The translations under genes and the position numbers were made by a program. Below the pieces are notes generated by a model. That model was not told where the DNA came from and made no database searches. It was given only the letters and a program-made list of their open reading frames with translations. Source: an uncultured Lachnospiraceae bacterium (lineage in GTDB: Bacteria > Bacillota > Clostridia > Lachnospirales > Lachnospiraceae). From it: 64,000 nt of DNA. The stretch covers positions 19,219-83,218 of the forward strand of contig CANOFW010000012.1 in the NCBI GenBank assembly GCA_947565425.1, written 5' to 3'. This document shows, in pieces, positions 37,669 to 47,225 of the stretch (positions are counted from its first letter, which is position 1; the number at the start of each line of letters is the position of its first letter).

Positions 37669-39495
37669 ATGTGCGGAATAGTAGGATATGTAGGGAACTC
37701 ACAGGCGGCGCCCATTTTATTGGACGGATTGTCAAAACTGGAATACAGAGGTTATGATTCTGCGGGGATTGCAGTTTATGATGGAGAAAAGATTCATGCG
37801 CAGAAGGCATGTGGGCGACTGAAGGTTCTTAGTGAACTGACGCATGATGGAGCCACGATGCCGGGAACGGCAGGAATTGGGCATACTCGCTGGGCAACCC
37901 ATGGCGCGCCCACAGGCAGCAATGCGCATCCTCATTTTAACCAGGATGAGAGCATAGCGGTTGTGCACAATGGAATTATTGAAAATTATCAGAAATTGAA
38001 AAAATATCTGGAAGGCAAAGGCTTTCAATTTGTATCGGATACCGACACGGAAGTAGTGGCGCATCTATTGGACTATTATTATAAAGAGGACCCGATGGAA
38101 GCTATTTTAAGGGTTATGAACCGTGTAGAAGGCTCTTATGCCTTAGGGATTATGTTTAAATCACACCCAGGCGTGTTATATGCGGTGCGCAAGGACAGCC
38201 CCCTGATTGTGGGGCACGGCGGGGACGGCAACCTGATTGCCTCTGACGTGCCGGCGGTGCTCAAATATACGCGCAATGTTTATTTTATCCAAAATGAAGA
38301 GATTGCAGTGTTATCGGGAGAATCTATTTCCTTTTATAATGTGGATGGCGAGGAGATTGCCAAGGAGCCTTCCACGATTGATTGGGACATCAACGCTGCG
38401 GAAAAAGGCGGTTATGAGCATTTCATGTTAAAGGAAATGTATGAGCAGCCTCAGACCGTACGGGATACGCTTAGTCCGCGGATTAAGGGCGGTATGGTGG
38501 ATATTGAGGAACTTGGCATGTCGGATGAGGAGATCCGCGGAATCGGCAGGCTGCATATCATTGCTTGCGGCTCCGCTTACCACACGGGCATGACAGCGAA
38601 ATATATATTTGAAGGTATGGCGCGCATTCCCGTGGACGTAGACCTTGCGTCGGAGTTTCGTTACCGCAATCCAATCCTTGCAGAAAATGATTTGGTTATT
38701 ATTATCAGTCAGTCCGGGGAAACGGCAGACTCGCTGGCGGCATTGCGTGAGGCGAAGAGCAGGGGCATCAAGACGCTCGGCATTGTCAATGTAGTAGGTA
38801 GTTCTATTGCCAGAGAAGCGGATAAGGTGATGTATACCTGGGCGGGGCCGGAAATTGCCGTGGCGACCACCAAAGCGTACAGCGCGCAGCTCATTGCAGA
38901 ATACTTGCTTGCCATTAAATTTGCGCAGGTGCGAGGAGAGATCACGGAGCAGCAGGTTGTCTCCTACCTCAAGGATTTGCAGAAGCTTCCAGAACAGATA
39001 GAGATGCTCCTCAGTAATAAAGGCAAAATTCAGCATTTTGCCAACCGTTATATTTCGGCAAAAGACGTCTTTTTTGTGGGGCGCGGGATTGACTATGCAA
39101 TTTCTCTGGAGGGTTCCTTAAAACTCAAGGAGATTTCGTATATTCACTCTGAGGCATATGCAGCCGGGGAACTCAAACATGGAACGATTTCGCTGATAGA
39201 AGAAGGAACTTTAGTTGCCTCGGTTTTAACGCAGGAAGAGTTATATAAGAAGACCATCAGCAACATTGTAGAGCTGAAAAGCCGCGGGGCGTTTGTGCTT
39301 GCTGTAACGAATACCGGCAATACGGAGATTGAGAAGGCGGCGGACTATGTAATTTATATTCCGCAGACAAATCGTTGGTTCACAAATTCTCTGGCGATCA
39401 TTCCTTTGCAGTTGTTTAGTTATTACGTAGCCGTAGGCAAGGGCTGTGATGTGGATAAGCCGCGGAACCTGGCAAAGTCCGTGACCGTAGAGTAA
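37669..39495 (+). CDS. glmS: Glutamine-fructose-6-phosphate aminotransferase (isomerizing)
   Basis: 608 residues, the standard length. It makes glucosamine-6-phosphate from fructose-6-phosphate and glutamine, the entry to UDP-GlcNAc and peptidoglycan. Cys2 (MCGIVGYVGN) is the glutaminase nucleophile; two SIS domains follow (about 290-420 and 460-590), with SQSGETADSLAALREAKSRG and SEAYAAGELKHG as sugar-phosphate sites, and the usual end KSVTVE. Only 17 nt separate it from the LCP stop, so there is no room for a glmS ribozyme directly upstream. Confidence 0.98.
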   Translation: MCGIVGYVGNSQAAPILLDGLSKLEYRGYDSAGIAVYDGEKIHAQKACGRLKVLSELTHDGATMPGTAGIGHTRWATHGAPTGSNAHPHFNQDESIAVVHNGIIENYQKLKKYLEGKGFQFVSDTDTEVVAHLLDYYYKEDPMEAILRVMNRVEGSYALGIMFKSHPGVLYAVRKDSPLIVGHGGDGNLIASDVPAVLKYTRNVYFIQNEEIAVLSGESISFYNVDGEEIAKEPSTIDWDINAAEKGGYEHFMLKEMYEQPQTVRDTLSPRIKGGMVDIEELGMSDEEIRGIGRLHIIACGSAYHTGMTAKYIFEGMARIPVDVDLASEFRYRNPILAENDLVIIISQSGETADSLAALREAKSRGIKTLGIVNVVGSSIAREADKVMYTWAGPEIAVATTKAYSAQLIAEYLLAIKFAQVRGEITEQQVVSYLKDLQKLPEQIEMLLSNKGKIQHFANRYISAKDVFFVGRGIDYAISLEGSLKLKEISYIHSEAYAAGELKHGTISLIEEGTLVASVLTQEELYKKTISNIVELKSRGAFVLAVTNTGNTEIEKAADYVIYIPQTNRWFTNSLAIIPLQLFSYYVAVGKGCDVDKPRNLAKSVTVE

Positions 39496-39598
39496 AACAC
39501 TTTTTTTTAAAATATTAGACACAGTTTTATCACAAATATTGCGTAAACTGCTTATTAGAAACAAAGGAAAACGTCAGACGAGAAAGGAGATATTTGTT

Positions 39599-41371
39599 AT
39601 GGAAGGCAATTTTAATAACAATAGCGGAAATGAAAATCGTTTTGGATCTAATGTGGACAGAAGTTTGAACAGCAATATAGAAAACGAGATAAAAAATACA
39701 AGTGAAAATAATGACATGGGCAGCGCCAAGAATGTGGGCGCAGATACACCGCAAAGCAGCACGGGTGCTCAGGGCTCTCTTTATTCTTACAGTTATGTAA
39801 ATCAGGAGAATCAGGAGCGCAACCCCAATTATTATGAGAGAAGAGAGGAAAATAATAGCAGCGCCCAGAGAGTTTATACAGCCGGAACTTATGAGAACAC
39901 CTCAGGCGGCAACGATATGGGTAGTCAAGAGAATGCTCATGGAAGCAACGCCATGGGTGGTCAGGAAAACATTCATGGAAGCAATGCCATGGGTAGTCAG
40001 GAAAATGCTCACGGAAGCAACGCCATGGGTGGCTGGGAGAATGCGTCAGGAAGCCAAGGTACAGGACAGGGAACATTCCAGGGCAATGGAACTTCTGCCA
40101 ATCGGGAGAACTTCTATAAAAAGGAAAAGAAACAGAAGACGCCAAGAACTAAAAAGCAGCATGGTTTTGGTATGACGGTAGCAAAATGTGCGTCGCTTGC
40201 GTTAGTGTTTGGACTTGTATCAAGTACTGTATTTTATGGAACAGGTTTTGCGTTCCGCAAGACCATGGGCGTGGATAAGGTTACACAGGAGGCTACAGCG
40301 GAGACGACAGGCAAGTCATCAGATAAGACGGGCGGCAGTCTTTCGGCCACGAATGTGAGTACAGCGACTACTGTGACGGATGTTTCTGACATTGCGGAAA
40401 ATGTAATGCCGTCTATTGTTTCCATCACAAATATGGGACAGGAGGCGCAGAGGGACTTTTTTGGCAGGACTTATACCCAGGATACCTCGAGTGCGGGCAG
40501 CGGAATTATCATGGGACAGACGGACGATGAAATATATATTGCCACGAATAACCATGTGATTTCTAATTCTACGCAGCTTATGGTGAATTTTATTGACGAC
40601 CAGCAGGTGCAGGCAGAGGTTAAGGGTACAGATGCGAGCACAGACCTTGCAGTATTGTCTGTAAAGACGAAGGATATTCCCAGTGATACCATGGAGAAGA
40701 TTAAAGTGGCAACAGTGGGTAACTCAGAGGGAGTCAAAGTGGGCCAGAGTGTCGTAGCGATCGGAAATGCCTTGGGTTATGGGCAGGCAGTAACGACAGG
40801 CGTAATCAGCGCGGTAGACAGGGAAGTAACCGTACAAGATGAGATGACAGGCGCTGCAATTACGAATGATTTGCTGCAAACAGATGCAGCCATTAATCCT
40901 GGCAACAGCGGTGGTGCATTGCTGAATATGAATGGTGAAGTGATCGGTATCAATTCCGTGAAATACGCGGATACCCAGGTGGAAGGTATGGGTTATGCAA
41001 TCCCCATCTCCGTAGCAGAGCCGATTATTAACAATATGATTTCCAGAGAGCTTGTGGATGAATCAAAATCTGCATATCTGGGCGTGTCCGGACAGGATAT
41101 GTCTTCTGAGCTGGCAGAAAGTTTTGGTATGCCGGAGGGAATCTATATTACGATGGTAACAGAAAACAGCGCAGCAGAGCAGGCAGGAATCCACAAAGGT
41201 GATGTAATCACGAAATTTGACGGCAGGAAGCTATCTTCTATGAATAGCTTGGCGGATGCCATGCAGTATTATGAGGCAGGCAGTCAGGTAGAGGTAACTT
41301 TACAGAGAAATGAAAACGGTGAATGGAGGGAAGAGACGCTCACGGTTACACTTGGTAAGAAGAATGAATGA
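39599..41371 (+). CDS. HtrA/DegP-type membrane serine protease with PDZ domain
   Basis: The start is ATG 39599 after AAAGGAGA (590 residues); the frame runs back to 39539 without a ribosome site. Residues 1-185 are a low-complexity Asn/Gly/Glu/Ser-rich cytoplasmic region holding three copies of a 12-residue repeat. One membrane segment (about 191-213) is followed by a trypsin-like domain with catalytic His319 (TNNHVIS), Asp349 (STDLAVL) and Ser437 (GNSGGALL), and a C-terminal PDZ (about 495-585). It should degrade or refold damaged proteins on the outside. No CssRS-like regulator is adjacent. The long repetitive N-terminal tail is unusual in size. Confidence 0.95.
   Translation: MEGNFNNNSGNENRFGSNVDRSLNSNIENEIKNTSENNDMGSAKNVGADTPQSSTGAQGSLYSYSYVNQENQERNPNYYERREENNSSAQRVYTAGTYENTSGGNDMGSQENAHGSNAMGGQENIHGSNAMGSQENAHGSNAMGGWENASGSQGTGQGTFQGNGTSANRENFYKKEKKQKTPRTKKQHGFGMTVAKCASLALVFGLVSSTVFYGTGFAFRKTMGVDKVTQEATAETTGKSSDKTGGSLSATNVSTATTVTDVSDIAENVMPSIVSITNMGQEAQRDFFGRTYTQDTSSAGSGIIMGQTDDEIYIATNNHVISNSTQLMVNFIDDQQVQAEVKGTDASTDLAVLSVKTKDIPSDTMEKIKVATVGNSEGVKVGQSVVAIGNALGYGQAVTTGVISAVDREVTVQDEMTGAAITNDLLQTDAAINPGNSGGALLNMNGEVIGINSVKYADTQVEGMGYAIPISVAEPIINNMISRELVDESKSAYLGVSGQDMSSELAESFGMPEGIYITMVTENSAAEQAGIHKGDVITKFDGRKLSSMNSLADAMQYYEAGSQVEVTLQRNENGEWREETLTVTLGKKNE
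39929..40036 (+). repeat. Three 36 bp tandem repeats in the HtrA gene
   Basis: Three in-frame units encode EN(A/I)HGSNAMG(G/S)(Q/W), with partial copies on both sides (GGNDMGSQ before, ENASGSQGT after). The copies are highly similar at the DNA level, which points to recent slippage. They lie in the disordered cytoplasmic tail. Confidence 0.9.
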
Positions 41372-41385
41372 TCATAGCTGAAAAT

Positions 41386-41416
41386 TTGCTTTTAATATCA
41401 TGGAAAATGTGATAAT
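41386..41416 (+). promoter_or_regulatory. Possible arcC promoter (extended -10)
   Basis: The extended -10 TGTGATAAT ends at 41416. TTGCTT at 41386-41391 is a weak -35 with a 19 nt spacer. Confidence 0.4.
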
Positions 41417-41431
41417 ATAAGAACAAACTGA

Positions 41432-41463
41432 GACGCCAATCCGCAAATGTCAGGATTGGCGTC
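41432..41463 (+). promoter_or_regulatory. Perfect 11 bp hairpin in the arcC leader
   Basis: GACGCCAATCC and GGATTGGCGTC pair exactly around a 10 nt loop, and the stem ends 10 nt before the GGAGG ribosome site. There is no T run, so it is not a simple terminator; it could stabilise the mRNA or affect translation start. Confidence 0.6.
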
Positions 41464-41485
41464 CTGTGTATATGGAGGTTTTTTC

Positions 41486-42418
41486 ATGAGAAAGAAAAAG
41501 ATTGTAATCGCGTTGGGGCATGATGCCTTGGGAACAACGCTCCCGGAACAGAAGATTGCCACTAAGAAGGCGGCAAAAGCGGTGGTTGATTTAATAAAAG
41601 AGGATTATCAGGTGGTGATTTCTCATAGCAATGGCCCGCAGGTAGGGATGATTCATACGGCGATGGCAGAATTCTGCCGCATTTACCCGGAATACACGGC
41701 AACGCCTATGTCAGTCTGCTCGGCGATGAGCCAGGGATATATCGGTTATGACCTTCAAAATGCCATTCGTACGGAACTCTTGAACCGGGGAATTTATAAA
41801 CCGGTCTCCACGATACTTACGCAGGTGACGGTGGACCCTTATGACGATGCTTTTTACCATCCGTCCAAGGTGATTGGGCGTGTAATGACGGAGGAGGAGT
41901 CCGAGGCAGAAGAGAAAAAGGGCAATCATGTGGTAAAGACAGAGGAAGGCTACCGCAGAATCGTGGCGGCTCCCAAACCGGTGGATGTAATCGAGATTGA
42001 CGCTATCCGTGCGCTTCTCGATGCAGATCAGATTGTGATTGCCTGCGGTGGCGGCGGTATTCCGGTGCTGGCGCAGCATAATAAGCTTCAGGGAGCCAGT
42101 GCAGTGATTGAAAAGGATTCGGCAGCAGGGAGGTTGGCGGAATTGATTGAGGCGGACCGTCTGGTAATTCTTACCGGTGTTGAGAAAGTATGCTTGAACT
42201 TCGGTAAGGAGAATGAGCAGCCGTTGGAGGAGATGACGGTAGCACAGGCCGAGCAGTATATGGAGGAGGGGCAGTTTGAGGAGGGAACCATGCTGCCTAA
42301 GATTGAGGCTGCGCTTGCGTTTATCGGTAATTCCGCCGTGCGCAGCGCTTTGATTACCAAACTGAAGATATCTGAGGAAGAGAGTGTGGAAGTATCCGGT
42401 ACGGTAATCCATAAATAG
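41486..42418 (+). CDS. arcC: Carbamate kinase
   Basis: 310 residues from ATG 41486, chosen because GGAGG stands 7 nt upstream; the frame extends back to 41447 without support. Family features are IVIALGHDAL, the ISHSNGPQVGMI segment, QNAIRTELLNRGIYKPVSTILTQV and ACGGGGIPVL. It makes ATP and carbamate from carbamoyl phosphate and ADP, usually after arginine, agmatine or purine breakdown. No arcA, arcB or transporter is adjacent, so its pathway partner must be elsewhere. Confidence 0.95.
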   Translation: MRKKKIVIALGHDALGTTLPEQKIATKKAAKAVVDLIKEDYQVVISHSNGPQVGMIHTAMAEFCRIYPEYTATPMSVCSAMSQGYIGYDLQNAIRTELLNRGIYKPVSTILTQVTVDPYDDAFYHPSKVIGRVMTEEESEAEEKKGNHVVKTEEGYRRIVAAPKPVDVIEIDAIRALLDADQIVIACGGGGIPVLAQHNKLQGASAVIEKDSAAGRLAELIEADRLVILTGVEKVCLNFGKENEQPLEEMTVAQAEQYMEEGQFEEGTMLPKIEAALAFIGNSAVRSALITKLKISEEESVEVSGTVIHK

Positions 42419-42532
42419 CAGTTATGCGGATTTGTTTTTGTTAGTAAAGCTGACTCGCACCCCGCAGCAAGAATGCCGGCGGTATTCTTAGAATATTAAA
42501 TGAGGTTTAAAATTATTTTAATTAAAAGATTG

Positions 42533-42589
42533 ATAGGTATTTGCAAAATTCATAAATTTAATTAAACTTAAAGATTTGCGAATACCTAT
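42533..42589. repeat. 15 bp inverted repeat upstream of pyk
   Basis: ATAGGTATTTGCAAA at 42533-42547 pairs with TTTGCGAATACCTAT at 42575-42589 (one G-U in RNA) around an AT-rich 27 nt spacer. It ends 31 nt before the pyk start codon. It may be a repressor site or a 5' leader stem. Confidence 0.65.
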
Positions 42590-42619
42590 TAAAAGATGAA
42601 AACTGAAAGGAGAAAATAA

Positions 42620-44053
42620 ATGAAAAATCTAAGAAAAACGAAAATTATTTGTACGTTGGGACCGGCGACTGACCGGGATGACGTGCTGCGGCAGTTGATG
42701 ATAGAGGGTATGAATGTTGCCCGTTTCAATTTCTCTCATGGGAGCCATGAAGAACAGGGAGAACGTCTGAAAAAAGTGCAGGAGCTCAGGGAGGAGTTAA
42801 ATCTCCCCATTGCTACTTTGCTGGACACTAAGGGGCCGGAAATACGCTTGCGTGAACTGGAGGGCGGCAAAGCGGAATTGGTGGCAGGTCAGAAGTTTGT
42901 GCTGACAACCGAGGAGATGATTGGAAACGCACAAAAAGTTTCCATTACATATAAAGAGCTTGTGAAGGACGTACAGCCGGGATCAAGAATTCTCATTGAT
43001 GACGGCCTGATTGCGCTTGACGTGGAAGAAGTGGATGATACGGAAATTTCCTGCCGTGTCATTAACGGCGGCATGATTTCCAACAAGAAGGGCGTCAATG
43101 TGCCGGACGTGGAATTGTCCATGCCTTATATCAGCGAGAAGGATTATCAAGACATCGTATTTGGCATAGAAAATGATTTTGACTTTATTGCGGCTTCTTT
43201 TGTGCGCACGGCAGATGACGTTATGCAGATTCGTAAAATCTTTGCGGAGAAAAACTGCCGCAATGTCAATATTATTTCCAAGATAGAGAATATGCAGGGC
43301 GTGCAGAATATTGATGAAATTATCCAGGTGTCAGACGGCATTATGGTGGCGAGAGGCGATATGGGTGTGGAAATTCCCTTAGAGGACGTGCCTTCCATTC
43401 AGAAAATGATCATCAAGAAGGTAGTCAATGCCGGAAAACAGGTGATTACGGCGACGCAGATGCTTGATTCTATGATGAAGAATCCAAGGCCGACCAGAGC
43501 TGAGGCCACGGATGTGGCAAATGCTATCTACGATGGGACGAGCGCGATTATGCTTTCCGGGGAGACAGCAGCAGGTATGTATCCGGTAGAATCGGTGAAG
43601 ACTATGGTTAAGATTGCCGTTCGCACGGAGCAGGATATTAACTACACAGCACGCTTTAAACAGCGGGAGGCGGAGGCTCCTGATATCACCAACGCCATCT
43701 CCCATGCTACCTGTACGACGGCGATGGATTTGGATGCAGCGGCCATCATTACGGTTACCTGGTCCGGGGAGACGGCGCGCATGATTTCCAAATATCGTCC
43801 TTGTTGCAATATTATCGGCGGCAGCATCAACCAGAAAGTTTGTCGTCAGTTAAATCTTTCCTGGGGTGTGACACCTTTGGAAGTCAAACAGAAGGAAGAT
43901 ACCGATGAACTGTTTTCACATGCCGTAGAGATGGCAGAGCAGGCCGGCTTAGTTTCTGTGGGTGATATCACAGTCATCACAGCCGGGGTTCCCTTGAGCG
44001 TCCCAGGGAACACGAACTTATTAAAAGTACATGTTGTAACTGGAAAAGAATAA
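42620..44053 (+). CDS. pyk: Pyruvate kinase
   Basis: 477 residues, the short form without the extra C-terminal PEP-utilising domain of Bacillus. It converts PEP and ADP to pyruvate and ATP, the last step of glycolysis. Visible motifs are [33 protein letters not shown], the metal and catalytic site [29 protein letters not shown], and [20 protein letters not shown]. Start behind AAAGGAGAA. An inverted repeat at 42533-42589 may regulate it. An amidase gene follows after 17 nt. Confidence 0.98.
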   Translation: MKNLRKTKIICTLGPATDRDDVLRQLMIEGMNVARFNFSHGSHEEQGERLKKVQELREELNLPIATLLDTKGPEIRLRELEGGKAELVAGQKFVLTTEEMIGNAQKVSITYKELVKDVQPGSRILIDDGLIALDVEEVDDTEISCRVINGGMISNKKGVNVPDVELSMPYISEKDYQDIVFGIENDFDFIAASFVRTADDVMQIRKIFAEKNCRNVNIISKIENMQGVQNIDEIIQVSDGIMVARGDMGVEIPLEDVPSIQKMIIKKVVNAGKQVITATQMLDSMMKNPRPTRAEATDVANAIYDGTSAIMLSGETAAGMYPVESVKTMVKIAVRTEQDINYTARFKQREAEAPDITNAISHATCTTAMDLDAAAIITVTWSGETARMISKYRPCCNIIGGSINQKVCRQLNLSWGVTPLEVKQKEDTDELFSHAVEMAEQAGLVSVGDITVITAGVPLSVPGNTNLLKVHVVTGKE

Positions 44054-44070
44054 GTGGGAAAGGTAAGCGA

Positions 44071-45192
44071 ATGAAGAAATATAATTTTGTTTTAATTTTC
44101 GTTATGCTGTTTGCTCTGCTGCTGGGCGGTTGTGCTGGCAAAGAGGATGCGCCCAAGCAGAAGGAGCCGATTGCGACTGAGAAATATGAGGATAGCGAGA
44201 AAAGGGATAACGCACAGGAACGGACCGAAGAAGAGAGGACTGCCGGGAAAGAAAGCCCGGAGGATGGGAACAATAAGAAAGAGGATGAAGCGCAGACAGA
44301 GGACACAGATTTAGAGAACGAAAGCGCAGTCCCATCTTTAAACGCTGACACGGTAACGTATGCGCAGGAAGAAGTTATGACGACGACTTCCGTCAATGTG
44401 AGAAAATATCCCTCCACAGACAGCGAGGTCTATGAGACTGTGCCCCGCAGAAGCAATTTTACGAGGACAGCGGATGACGGAACCTGGAGCGAGGTACAGA
44501 TAGGTGATAAGGAGTATTATATTGCATCGGAATTTCTGATGCTGGCGTCGGAAGTGACAGACAATGGTTATCTGGTGGTGATAGATGCTGGACACCAGGC
44601 GCAGGGCAACAGCGAGCAGGAGCCTATTGGACCGGGTGCATCCGAGTCAAAGCCTAAGGTTGCCAGCGGCACAACTGGCTGTGCCACTGGGCTGAAAGAA
44701 TATGAGCTTACGCTCCAGGTATCTTTAAAATTACAGGAAGAGTTGGAAGCTAGAGGTTATCAGGTAATGATGGTGCGCACCAGCCATGATGTGAATATCA
44801 GCAATAGCGAGCGGGCGGCGGTTGCCAACAATGCAGGAGCGGACGCATTTATCCGCGTTCACGCTAACGGTTCCGATGACAGCGGGCAAAACGGTGCGCT
44901 GACGATTTGTCCGACTTCGGCTAACCCCTACATGGGCAATCTCTACAGTCAATGCCGCAAGTTGTCTGAATGTGTGCTGGATGGGGTGGTGAATGCTACC
45001 GGAGCGAATAAGCAGAGCATTTGGGAGACGGACAGCATGAGCGGCATTAACTGGTGTACGGTTCCGGTGACGATTATTGAGATGGGGTTTATGACGAATC
45101 CCACAGAAGACGCTAACATGGCGGACGATGGCTACCAACAGAAAATTTCCACCGGGATAGCCGATGGGCTGGACGCTTATTTTGGGATTTAG
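44071..45192 (+). CDS. Lipoprotein N-acetylmuramoyl-L-alanine amidase with SH3 domain
   Basis: 373 residues. The signal sequence ends in LLLGGC (lipid Cys21), then an acidic Lys/Glu linker (about 25-95), an SH3b domain (about 105-155, [18 protein letters not shown]), and an Amidase_3 domain (about 168-372). Zinc ligands are His in VIDAGHQ, Glu in GLKEYELT and His in [11 protein letters not shown]; the catalytic Glu is in [12 protein letters not shown]. It is membrane-anchored, unlike the FN3 amidase at 25371, so it probably works close to the membrane in wall remodelling. The ATPase gene starts 9 nt later, possibly only by proximity. Confidence 0.93.
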   Translation: MKKYNFVLIFVMLFALLLGGCAGKEDAPKQKEPIATEKYEDSEKRDNAQERTEEERTAGKESPEDGNNKKEDEAQTEDTDLENESAVPSLNADTVTYAQEEVMTTTSVNVRKYPSTDSEVYETVPRRSNFTRTADDGTWSEVQIGDKEYYIASEFLMLASEVTDNGYLVVIDAGHQAQGNSEQEPIGPGASESKPKVASGTTGCATGLKEYELTLQVSLKLQEELEARGYQVMMVRTSHDVNISNSERAAVANNAGADAFIRVHANGSDDSGQNGALTICPTSANPYMGNLYSQCRKLSECVLDGVVNATGANKQSIWETDSMSGINWCTVPVTIIEMGFMTNPTEDANMADDGYQQKISTGIADGLDAYFGI

Positions 45193-45201
45193 GAGAGCGG
45201 A

Positions 45202-46545
45202 ATGAAACGAAAATTAATCATTGAAGACTTTGGCAAAATCAAACAGGCTGAGATAGAGATTTCTCCACTGACCTTATTTGTAGGGGACAATAACAGCGGC
45301 AAAAGTTACCTTTTGTCGCTGATTTGGGGGATTTATGGGGCAGGTACGGAGTCTGCTATTTTTTTCGACATGTTGGAATTAATAAAGAACGATTATTCAG
45401 AAACGTATGAGCAAATGTGCGATTTTGCTTTAAAAGCCACAGAAGGGTATGCTCAGGAAATAAAATTATCTTCCAAATTGTTTGCTGAGCTATTAAATAA
45501 GTTGTTGGAATGCAATAAGAATAAGTTTGTGGCAGAGATTTTTAATTCCGAACAGATAACGATTGGAAAATTGGCTGTAGTAATGGAACAGGAATTTGCA
45601 GTGACGATAGAGGGGCAAAAGAAAGAGTATGGGGTAGGCATTTCGTGTAAGGAGGGCTCTTTTGGAATAATATTTCAAAAGAGGCGTATAGAAAATGATT
45701 TGGGATATGTTATTAAAACGGTTTTTGGGGGGATAATGCTTTGGATTTTTGAGGGTAGCACAGAACTTCATAGTAGAAATACCGTCTACCTCCCAGCAGC
45801 GCGTACAGGATTTATGCTGGCGAAAAATGTGATTAACAAAGTAAGCAGGCAGATTGCGTATGATATGACTGGAAGTAAGGAAAGAGAGGAAATCCAACCT
45901 TTTACAAAGCCCATTATTCATTTCTTGAATATGATGGAAGATTTATCACTGGATTATCAGACAGAGTATGGTGAGATTGTCAAATGGATGGAAACTGCTA
46001 TGACGCATGGCAGGCTTCAGTATGGCAATGAGCTGAATGGGCAGGAAATCCGCTATCTGCCTGATGGAAGCGAGAAGAGTTTGCCTTTGCGCGCAACTTC
46101 TGCGGTGGTGACAGAATTGACGCCGTTGCTGCTGCTCCTGAAATATCGACGCAGTTTAGAGGCAATTTGTTATGAAGAGCCGGAAATGTGCCTGCATCCC
46201 AGATTGCAGCAGGAAATGGGGAAATTACTGATACGGCTTGTAAACCACGGACTCTGTATGATAGCAACGACACACAGTGATATACTGGTGCAGCATATCA
46301 ACAATATGTGCCGTTTGAAGGCGTTGGGTTCCCCCGGGGAACTGTTAGAGAAACTGCAACTGACCGAGGAAGATGCGATAGATATACAAAATGTCTCGAT
46401 CTACCAGCTTACAGATATGGGGGAATATTCAACAGTAGAGAAATTGCTGCCGAAGGACGGACAGTTCCAGGTAAAGACATTCTACGATGCGCTGACCGAG
46501 ATATTGGAACAGACTTCACAAGTTCAGGATTTCGAGGGGGAATAA
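45202..46545 (+). CDS. AAA family ATPase (AAA_15/AAA_21, ABC-ATPase-like), first gene of an ATPase-nuclease pair
   Basis: 447 residues, soluble. Walker A is GDNNSGKS at 28-35, following the usual start (KLIIEDFGKIKQAEIEISPLTLFVG) of OLD/RecF-like ABC ATPases. Walker B is ICYEEPEMCLHP (near 325-335), followed by an ATTHSD switch histidine. Between them lies a long variable region of ~250 residues. There is no TOPRIM domain. The gene ends one base before the start of a PD-(D/E)xK-like protein, so the two form a translationally coupled pair of the type seen in anti-phage systems. Target and trigger are unknown. AGGAGAG precedes the ATG. Confidence 0.88.
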   Translation: MKRKLIIEDFGKIKQAEIEISPLTLFVGDNNSGKSYLLSLIWGIYGAGTESAIFFDMLELIKNDYSETYEQMCDFALKATEGYAQEIKLSSKLFAELLNKLLECNKNKFVAEIFNSEQITIGKLAVVMEQEFAVTIEGQKKEYGVGISCKEGSFGIIFQKRRIENDLGYVIKTVFGGIMLWIFEGSTELHSRNTVYLPAARTGFMLAKNVINKVSRQIAYDMTGSKEREEIQPFTKPIIHFLNMMEDLSLDYQTEYGEIVKWMETAMTHGRLQYGNELNGQEIRYLPDGSEKSLPLRATSAVVTELTPLLLLLKYRRSLEAICYEEPEMCLHPRLQQEMGKLLIRLVNHGLCMIATTHSDILVQHINNMCRLKALGSPGELLEKLQLTEEDAIDIQNVSIYQLTDMGEYSTVEKLLPKDGQFQVKTFYDALTEILEQTSQVQDFEGE

Positions 46546-46546
46546 G

Positions 46547-47146
46547 ATGATTCCGGCACACATAGAAGAAAATCTGCGGATGTTTCGCAAAGAAACGTAT
46601 GAAATTTTGGGGGCGAAAGAACACACGGAATTAAAGGAAAAGAAACAAGATGGGAAAGTAAATCTTATCTGCACGGCGCAAGGGGAGCTTTTAATCTTTC
46701 CTTCGCCGGAGGAGCATGTATTGCCTTATTTAGATGGACAGAAGAAAGGGACTAACGCGTGTGCGGATAAGTTTTTGTTTAAGCTGGATCAAGAAAGCGG
46801 AACATGGGACTTGCATATCATGGAGTTCAAAAAGACAATAGATACGTCTGCAATTGGTAAATCCCAGTGGCAGTTTACAATGGGAATTTATAATGCGCGT
46901 GCGATTGCTGGATTTCTGGGAATAGAGGTGCGGGATATCTATCTGTATTCCGGTTTTCGTAACGATAAGCTCACAGGAAATCAATCTTTGATTACCCTGA
47001 GGGTAAGTAACAACAGAGATGCGATTAAGAAAATCCAGCAATGGAAAGAAGATAAATATGTACTGCGGGTTGATGGAGAAAGCAGAGTGTTTCCACATCA
47101 GAAGATACAGTTAGATAATGAAGGAAACGGCAATATTTCAATCTGA
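46547..47146 (+). CDS. Candidate PD-(D/E)xK nuclease, partner of the ATPase
   Basis: 199 residues, no signal peptide. The centre reads as a PD-(D/E)xK core: Asp74 in ACADKFLFKL, a short loop, then Glu93-x-Lys95 in DLHIMEFKKT on a hydrophobic strand, and Gln107/Gln109 in the following helix (KSQWQFTMG). I recognise no named family. It starts one base after the ATPase stop with AGGGGGAA upstream. The likely arrangement is ATPase as sensor or regulator and this protein as effector cutting nucleic acid, but catalysis is inferred only from motif spacing. Confidence 0.75.
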   Translation: MIPAHIEENLRMFRKETYEILGAKEHTELKEKKQDGKVNLICTAQGELLIFPSPEEHVLPYLDGQKKGTNACADKFLFKLDQESGTWDLHIMEFKKTIDTSAIGKSQWQFTMGIYNARAIAGFLGIEVRDIYLYSGFRNDKLTGNQSLITLRVSNNRDAIKKIQQWKEDKYVLRVDGESRVFPHQKIQLDNEGNGNISI

Positions 47147-47166
47147 TTTTCGTTTCAATGTCCGTA
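47145..47166. repeat. Short relic similar to the end of the AlkD-like gene
   Basis: The 22 bp here match 47564-47585, inside the AlkD-like gene, with three C/T differences. In the minus-strand frame both encode R-T-L-(K/R)-R-K, so this may be the remains of a second alkD-like 3' end. Confidence 0.35.
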
Positions 47167-47190
47167 AGACCATCGAACTTAGAGAGCATA

Positions 47191-47219
47191 TTGCATTCTA
47201 TTTTTGCATATGCTATAAT
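47191..47219 (+). promoter_or_regulatory. Promoter of the antisense (antitoxin) RNA
   Basis: TTGCAT at 47191-47196, a 17 nt spacer and a perfect TATAAT at 47214-47219 with an extended -10 TG. This is one of the strongest promoters in the window although no protein gene lies behind it. Confidence 0.75.
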
Positions 47220-47225
47220 GCCTAT

